From Sabellastarte sp. h YS-2021 (lineage: Eukaryota > Annelida > Polychaeta > Sabellida > Sabellidae), in NCBI GenBank assembly GCA_964017235.1, contig OZ024935.1:9238001-9302000 (forward strand): a stretch of 64,000 bases of DNA, read 5' to 3'. The position numbers were made by a program, and so were the translations under genes. Shown piece after piece: positions 59,252-64,000 of the stretch. Every line of letters begins with the position of its first letter. The stretch's first letter is position 1. A model generated the notes under the pieces. That model searched no databases, was not told the DNA's origin, and saw only the letters and a program-made list of their open reading frames with translations.

Positions 59252-59590
59252 TGTGATCTGGATCTCAATTCTGGATCCTTTCTATAGATATCGACCCACA
59301 AAAACAATCAGTCCTGTCAGGAAGGGTCGGGAACATACTACCAGCTTGTCTGTTGTCTTTAAGGCTTGTCTGTTTGTGATATGGCTTGTCTGTTAGGGAT
59401 TTAAGGCTCTATGACTGGCCGTGCAAAAAACATCCGCTACCCTATGTCTTGTTGGGATGCTCATCACATCCTGTCTGTAACTATACCAACCTGTTGGGGA
59501 TTTCATAACTGCCATTCTTCCTATGACCCTACGACTTTCACAACTGACCATAGGGTCGGTTACAGGGTCAGCTCCAGTGGAACAAAAGCA

Positions 59591-59814
59591 TTAAGATAAT
59601 TTGTAAGTATATTATCAATTAAAGGAGCAATAGTTTCAGAAATATGTGTTTGCTTATTTACTAATGAATATACTCCTGCACTAAGCATTATATCAACAAA
59701 TTTCTGTGTCATGTAATGACTCTCTGTATGAAGCTGGTCTATTTTAAAATCACCACAGATATAAACTGTTTTATGACTAAGTACAAACTGAAACCCTGCA
59801 AAGCTATGAAGCAT
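59591..59814 (-). mobile_element. LINE endonuclease piece (outer element of the nest)
   Basis: The minus-strand frame holds YICGDFKIDQL (family form CGDFNIDLL), TQKFVDIMLSAGVYSLVNKQ, THISETIAPLIDNILTN, the C-terminal half of the APE-type endonuclease of a jockey/CR1-type LINE. The catalytic Asp of GDF is kept; the Asn is changed to Lys. The frame runs into the TTA target site at 59591-59593 and continues at 50843 downwards on the other side of the Harbinger insertion. Confidence 0.85.
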
Positions 59815-60062
59815 GACTGCATTTTTATCCAGCCATTACTATCTCTGTTACTGTAAGAACATCAAATTTAATGGAAATATTATCATTTCAGACAGATCAT
59901 TGATATATTTTAAGCTTTTGACATTTAGACTAAAACTAAGAAGTAAGAGACCAGTCTTGGTTTTAACCTGTCTATTAAACTGATCTGTGTCACATCATCC
60001 CAAAAATTACCATCTTCATTGTTAATGAATGTATGTTCAGCCGTAAAAAAATAGTTCACTAA
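59815..60062. other. Spacer before Harbinger element C
   Basis: Probably more of the LINE 5' coding region, but no motif is readable. Confidence 0.3.
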
Positions 60063-60593
60063 TGCCCCTGTTCCACCAAAGGAGTAAGCCCCAATCCTGT
60101 TGGCGACCCTTAATCGTGGACAGTCAGTGAAAAAAATGTAAAATAGGCGGGAACGCTGAATTACTACTGAAGCCTAGGATTAAGTTCAGATAGGCCTCAG
60201 GAAGCCTGATGAGGCCCCAGGCAGGCCCCACACAGTCCCAGACTGTTCTGCGACTAAGAACCGATTAAGCCATTTTTCTGGTCAGTTTGCACCACGATCT
60301 TGTCATAGACATACCAACTGGGACTCAGGCCTCCTGGGACTAAACCCTGAATATCCCCCAATTAACTACCGGCTTCCTCAGTCTTCCCCAGACCAAGATG
60401 TCCGATTCTTGTTTTGCAAGAAAACTGGATTTTCTGGGTATATATATAAATTTCGCGATCTAATCATCATTACTTTTCTAGGAACACAGCAGGTGCCACC
60501 TTTCAATGGAAGACATCCTCAGCAGTAAATTAGGGATTTTTAGTTTTTATTCAGTTACATATAATGATTTATTTGTTATTTCTATGTCAACCA

Positions 60594-61650
60594 CAGCAAC
60601 CACCACCGGCACCACAAGTAGTAGCAGCACCACCACCAGCCATGCACAGACCTAGAAGGCACAACATGTAGATCAGGCAATGGCTACTACATAGAGAGGA
60701 GAGGAGGGCCTACCACAACATTATGGCTGAACTGTATGCCACAGACATTCCATGATTCACCAATTACATGAGGATGACCCCAGAATTCTTTGAAATGATA
60801 AAGACCAGACTGGAACCATGTCTAGCCAGGTAGGCCACCAACTACAGAGCTTCAATCAGTGTTGGGGAGAAGTTAGCCCTTACCATCAGATATCTGGCTA
60901 CTGGAGAGTCATACACATCATTATCCTGTCAGTTTAGGTTTGGCAGAGCTACCATCTACAAGTTTCTACCAGAGGTCTGCAGGGCCATCCAGGATGAGTT
61001 CTCCAGAGAGTATCTCAGAAGTCCTTCTACTCCAGATGGGTGGAAATAACTGGAAAGGGAATTCAGGATCAGATGGAATGTTTCACATGCCCTGGGAGCC
61101 CTTGATGGCAAGCATGTGGCCCTGAAGAAACCCAATAACACTGGGGTCGTGTACCACAACTATAAGGGATTCTTTTTAGTAGTAATGTTGGCCTTAGTTG
61201 ATGGACAGTACAAGTTCAGATGGGTGGATGCAGGTACAGCTGGATCTTGCTCAGATGCCCAGATATTTAATGCCTGTCAGCTAAAGAGGTAGATTGATGA
61301 GGGGAGGATAGGCTTCCCTGACCCAGCACCTATAACCCAGGATGGTAGAGATGTCCCCTACTTCATTCTTGCAGATGATGTGTTTGCCCTGAAGACCTGG
61401 CTGATGAAACCATATGGCAGAAGGATGTTAACCAGAGAGGAAAGGATTGCCAACTACAGAATATTAAGGGACAGGAGAGTGGTTGAGAATGCTTTTGGCA
61501 TCCTGACCTCAAGATTCAGAGTGATGATTACCAATAACCTGAACTACCCCCAGAAACAGAGAGGGAAGTGATCTTTACCTGTGTGGTTCTGCATAACATA
61601 CTGCGAAGCCAGTATCAAGGTCAACATGGTGGTCAACAGCCTGATGACGA
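60594..61650 (+). pseudogene. PIF/Harbinger DDE transposase, decayed
   Basis: HARBI1-like transposase remnant. In order: a P/A-rich leader, REERRAYHNIMAELY, MRMTPEFFEMIKTRL, LALTIRYLATGESYTSLSCQF, GRATIYKFLPEVCRAI, then the catalytic domain with GALDGKHVALKKP (first Asp), VVYHNYKGFF, WVDAGTAGSCSDAQIF (second Asp), FILADDVFALKTWLMKPY, REERIANYRILRDRR and ENAFGILTSRFRV (catalytic Glu), ending CVVLHNILR. All three catalytic residues are present. About five in-frame stops (for example after RRHNM near 60670 and after the DGWK at about 61047) and a frameshift near 61560 disable it. An acceptor-like site (CAACCACAG, 60594) may mark an exon start. Confidence 0.88.
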
Positions 61651-61659
61651 TGATGATAA

Positions 61660-62345
61660 TCAGTTCAGCAAACAGACAAACAGACAAACCCAATGCCAAA
61701 CATCAGTCCAACAGACAGACAAACCCAATATCAAACATCAAAACTACACTGGCTTCCTATCACTTACCGTATATTGTTTAAGTACAATCTAATTACTTTC
61801 AAGGCTATAAATTTCTCTCAACCCATATACCTATCATCCTTGATCAAAACCAGTTGTCTAACACGTGGAAATCGTCTTTCTCTTTCCTCAGCCTCTCACA
61901 AAAAGGCCATCGGTAGGAGAGGTTTTGTAGTGGCTTCCCCCATAGAATGGAACAGACTCCCACAATCAGTACGATCACAACAAACAATAACAGGTTTCCG
62001 TAGCCAGCTAAAGACCTACTTGTTTAGATTAGCATATCCTCCACCATAGTACATCTCCCTGGCGGGCGCTAACCTTGGATCATGACCTCGAACGTCCCTC
62101 GACTTTCCCTTTTTGATTTCAAGCGCATTAGAGGATGTTGCATCAATTTTGCGCTATATAAATGTTTCTATTCTATTCTATTCTATCAGTCCAAGAAACA
62201 GACAAATAGACAAAACCAATGCCAAACATCAGTCCAATAAACAGACAGACAAACGTAATGCCAAACATCAGTCCAACAAACAGACAAACAGACAAGACCA
62301 ATGCCAAACATCAGTCCAGCAAACAGACAAACCCAATACTAAAAC
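61660..62345 (+). repeat. Minisatellite of CAGACAAACCCAATGCCAAA-type units, split by a LINE
   Basis: About six units of 37-44 bp (AACAGACAAAC variants, CCAATGCCAAACATCAGTCC). The array lies between the two convergent Harbinger genes and is interrupted by the LINE 3' end at 61741-62185. Confidence 0.85.
61741..62185 (+). mobile_element. 5'-truncated LINE 3' end
   Basis: The frame contains LHWLPITYRILFKYNLITFK, IYLSSLIKT, FVVASPIEWNRLPQSVR and FRSQLKTYLFRLAYPPP-stop, the C-terminal end of CR1/L2-type ORFs, still intact over about 100 codons. A 3' UTR with GCGCTATATAAATG and a (TTCTA)n tail follows. It is inserted within a minisatellite unit, which resumes after it; TCA at 61738-61740 and 62186-62188 may be a short target duplication. 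Probably recent, since the reading frame is uninterrupted. Confidence 0.88.
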
Positions 62346-62780
62346 ATAACTTGCTAAATGTACTAAATATTGCATACATTTTGAAAGCTACACCCAAATT
62401 TGAATTAATCTTTTATAAGAATCTGGAAACTGCAACTCAGTTAAAATTTTTATAAGAGTTTTTTTCTGTTTTTGCAAATCTCAAACTAAATCTTTTTTCT
62501 TTGATACAACATAATTTGAAACTATAACCACCCAAAGTATGCTTTATCTGTTTGTTGGTTGGGGGAGTTATGTTTGCAAATTGGTTTGTCATTCCTTTGG
62601 TTTGGGGCTATGTTTGCTATTGGGTTTGTCTGTTTTTGGGTTGGTGGCTAGGTGATAGCCCAATATCTTTAACTCTAGGGATGGTGTCAGTGTTGGACTT
62701 TTTAATTACAAATTTAAACCAATCCCATGGATTTTAACCTACAAATGGGCTTATTATTGGCCATATTTGGAGTTCATTTA
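62346..62780. other. Spacer inside Harbinger element C
   Basis: T-rich and TTGGG-rich sequence; TTTGTTGGTTGGGG / TTGGGTTTGTCTG words near 62550-62650 read as a distant inverted relative of the CAAACAGACAAACCCAA array at 61660-62345. No gene. Confidence 0.5.
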
Positions 62781-63990
62781 TCAATATTTTTTATGTGGGC
62801 TTCTGTTGTTAAGTTTATTATCATGGGCTATTTCTTTCATGTTTGGGGTGGTGTGGGTGTTGGGCTTTTTTCTTGTGATAAGTATTTGTACTGAACTGTT
62901 TTGTTTTGGGAGGGGAATATGAATATGAACAACACGTAGCTTATAAATTGTTTTTGGAATATTTGGGTGGCCCTGAAAATGGCCTAGCCAGATCAAAGAC
63001 CCACCCTGACTGGATAGATACTGAGGAGGCTGCTGCTGTTGAAGTGGTGCTGTGGTGGTGACAGTGTAGACCTGCTGCTGTTGCTGCTGAGGCTGCTCAA
63101 TGATCTGTGTTGATGTTAGATCTGGTAGCTGGCTTAGTATTCCACTTAAGTTGTGTCTACTGCCCTCGTCCTGTACTGTGAGAACTGATGGAGGGTTTCC
63201 AAAGTCAATGGGGCTGGGTGTGTAGTAGACGTAACTGCTGGAAGCTGCTGCTTGGGTGGAACCAGATGCCTGTTGAGTGGTTGTTGGCAGTATCCTGACC
63301 CTCTGGGACTCCGTGGTAATAGTGGCTGATCTCCTGGGTAGTGGCTGACGTCTACGAGTGTTCTTTACTGCTTGAATATCTCTAAAAATCCTGCCCTTGA
63401 GGCCCTCAAACTCCTCTTGGGTCATCTTTTCAGCCTCGATGCCACGTAGTCAAAGAAAGGCTGCCTGTCTGACTTCTGCTGCAGGAAACCTGAGATCAGT
63501 GTTGTAGAAACTGGTGTAGATGTAAGTAGTGATTGACTCTCCCTCAGGGCACTGGTCTCTAGATGTTCTGTATCAGTAGTAGATCCACGAGATTCGTCCT
63601 GCTTGCTAGTGTTGGGACTGGCCTCGTACCCAGAGCTTCTGCGGGCCCCCTTGCATCTGATGTGGGTCGTAAGGAAACCCATCTGCTGATAGACCCAGGA
63701 CTGTCTCTTGGTCATCTCCCTTAGGGCTTGGCCAGATTGTAGCTAGGACAGTGTGCCATAGCTAGTTCTCTGGGATTCAAACCACCTTCTGACATCAAAG
63801 GGCTGGAGCTTCAGTTCTGCAGATTTCTGCCCAGAAGGCCTCTCTCCTCTGCCTGTCTTGGAAACAATGCATTCTCCTTGTCATGCAGCTCTGGGTGCTG
63901 CTTCACAAACTCCACAATTGCAGTTTCTTGGCTGTCAGTGAATGTAGCACAGACCCTGGCTCTCTTGGCTGCTTAGTGGCGCTCAGCAAT
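62781..63990 (-). pseudogene. MADF-type partner gene of Harbinger element C, decayed
   Basis: Minus strand, reading from the window edge inward. MADF domain: FTDSQETAIVEFVKQHPELH near 63900, RRWFESQRTSYGTLS near 63760, LREMTKRQSWVYQQMGFL and TTHIRCKG near 63680. Then an S/T/R-rich linker (63500-63640), a BESS-like helix (PFFDYVASRLKR followed by MTQEEFEGLKGRIFRDIQ across 63350-63470), and a Q-rich tail (IIEQPQQQQQQVY). A shift of frame within the MADF domain, an in-frame stop near 63746 and a one-base shift at 63422-63425 (an ATGA overlap) break it. Family role: assists the transposase in DNA binding. Convergent with the transposase at 60.6-61.6 kb. Confidence 0.78.
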
Positions 63991-64000
63991 ATCCCAATCT

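Larger units (their letters stand above)
50847..59590. mobile_element. PIF/Harbinger element B carrying a MADF-like gene, interrupted by an LTR element
   Basis: Terminal inverted repeats TGGGGTTGTTCCACTGG at the left and TGCTTTTGTTCCACTGG read inward from the right. The 3-bp target-site duplication TTA is at 50844-50846 and 59591-59593. Without the LTR element (51931-59087 plus one CTAAG) it is about 1.6 kb. It encodes no transposase, only a MADF-like protein on the plus strand. Subterminal stretches (50950-51190, 59300-59420) hold repeated GACAAGCTG/GGCTTGTCTG/ACCGGCCTGT words like those of element A. The host site is a LINE; the LTR insertion split the MADF gene. Confidence 0.85.
60063..64000. 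mobile_element. PIF/Harbinger element C with transposase and MADF genes (right end beyond window)
   Basis: The left end TGCCCCTGTTCCACC, preceded by TAA (60060-60062), matches the terminal signature of elements A and B. It contains a DDE transposase on the plus strand and a MADF gene on the minus strand, converging on a minisatellite with a LINE insertion. This is the two-gene layout of autonomous Harbinger elements, though both genes carry stops or frameshifts here. The right terminus is not in the window, so element length is unknown. Confidence 0.8.

Overview
This is an AT-rich window of an animal nuclear genome, with no prokaryotic features. It is packed with transposable elements and has almost no recognisable host genes. 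The mix of elements suggests a lophotrochozoan, most likely a mollusc: DIRS-like tyrosine-recombinase retrotransposons, a Gmr1-like Ty3/gypsy element, CR1/L2/jockey-type LINE fragments, PIF/Harbinger transposons with MADF partner genes, and tRNA-derived SINEs with a conserved core like those of molluscan SINEs. The host assignment is inference; no gene fixes the species.

Layout. 1-5.7 kb: two head-to-head DIRS-like copies. 5.75-7.7 kb: a candidate two-exon host gene on the minus strand for a small secreted protein; this is the only plausible host coding sequence found. 7.7-11.8 kb: mostly featureless, with two different SINEs. 11.8-16.4 kb: a third DIRS-like copy carrying a short TA-flanked MITE, two SINEs and a LINE fragment. 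17.7-19.4 kb: a decayed Harbinger transposon. 20.4-27.8 kb: LINE pieces around two inverted-repeat (fold-back) elements, one of which contains a 2.1 kb non-autonomous Harbinger element. 28.5-31.2 kb: SINEs and a local duplication. 32.4-34.9 kb: a fourth DIRS-like copy ending in a readable tyrosine recombinase. 35.6-39.9 kb: a decayed Ty3/gypsy copy interrupted by a 2 kb TIR element. 40.9-44.7 kb: a fifth DIRS-like copy with a SINE. 46.1-46.7 kb: a Harbinger transposase fragment. 50.4-59.9 kb: a three-level nest, in which a LINE is interrupted by a Harbinger element carrying a MADF-like gene, which is itself interrupted by a nearly whole, very young Gmr1-like LTR retrotransposon. 60.06 kb to the window end: a larger Harbinger element with a DDE transposase and a convergent MADF gene, both decayed.

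The most informative relationships are three. (1) Harbinger elements at 23, 51 and 60 kb share a terminal signature (TG, four variable bases, then TGTTCCAC or a close variant) and TTA/TAA target sites, so the 60 kb type could be the source of proteins that mobilised the others. (2) The LTR element at 52-59 kb combines PR-IN-RT-RH order, a SCAN-like capsid segment and a proline-tRNA primer site, the Gmr1 pattern. (3) A tRNA-Gly(CCC)-derived SINE family has at least seven copies with clear target-site duplications. Old retroelements are described only as fossils, by position, family and parts.
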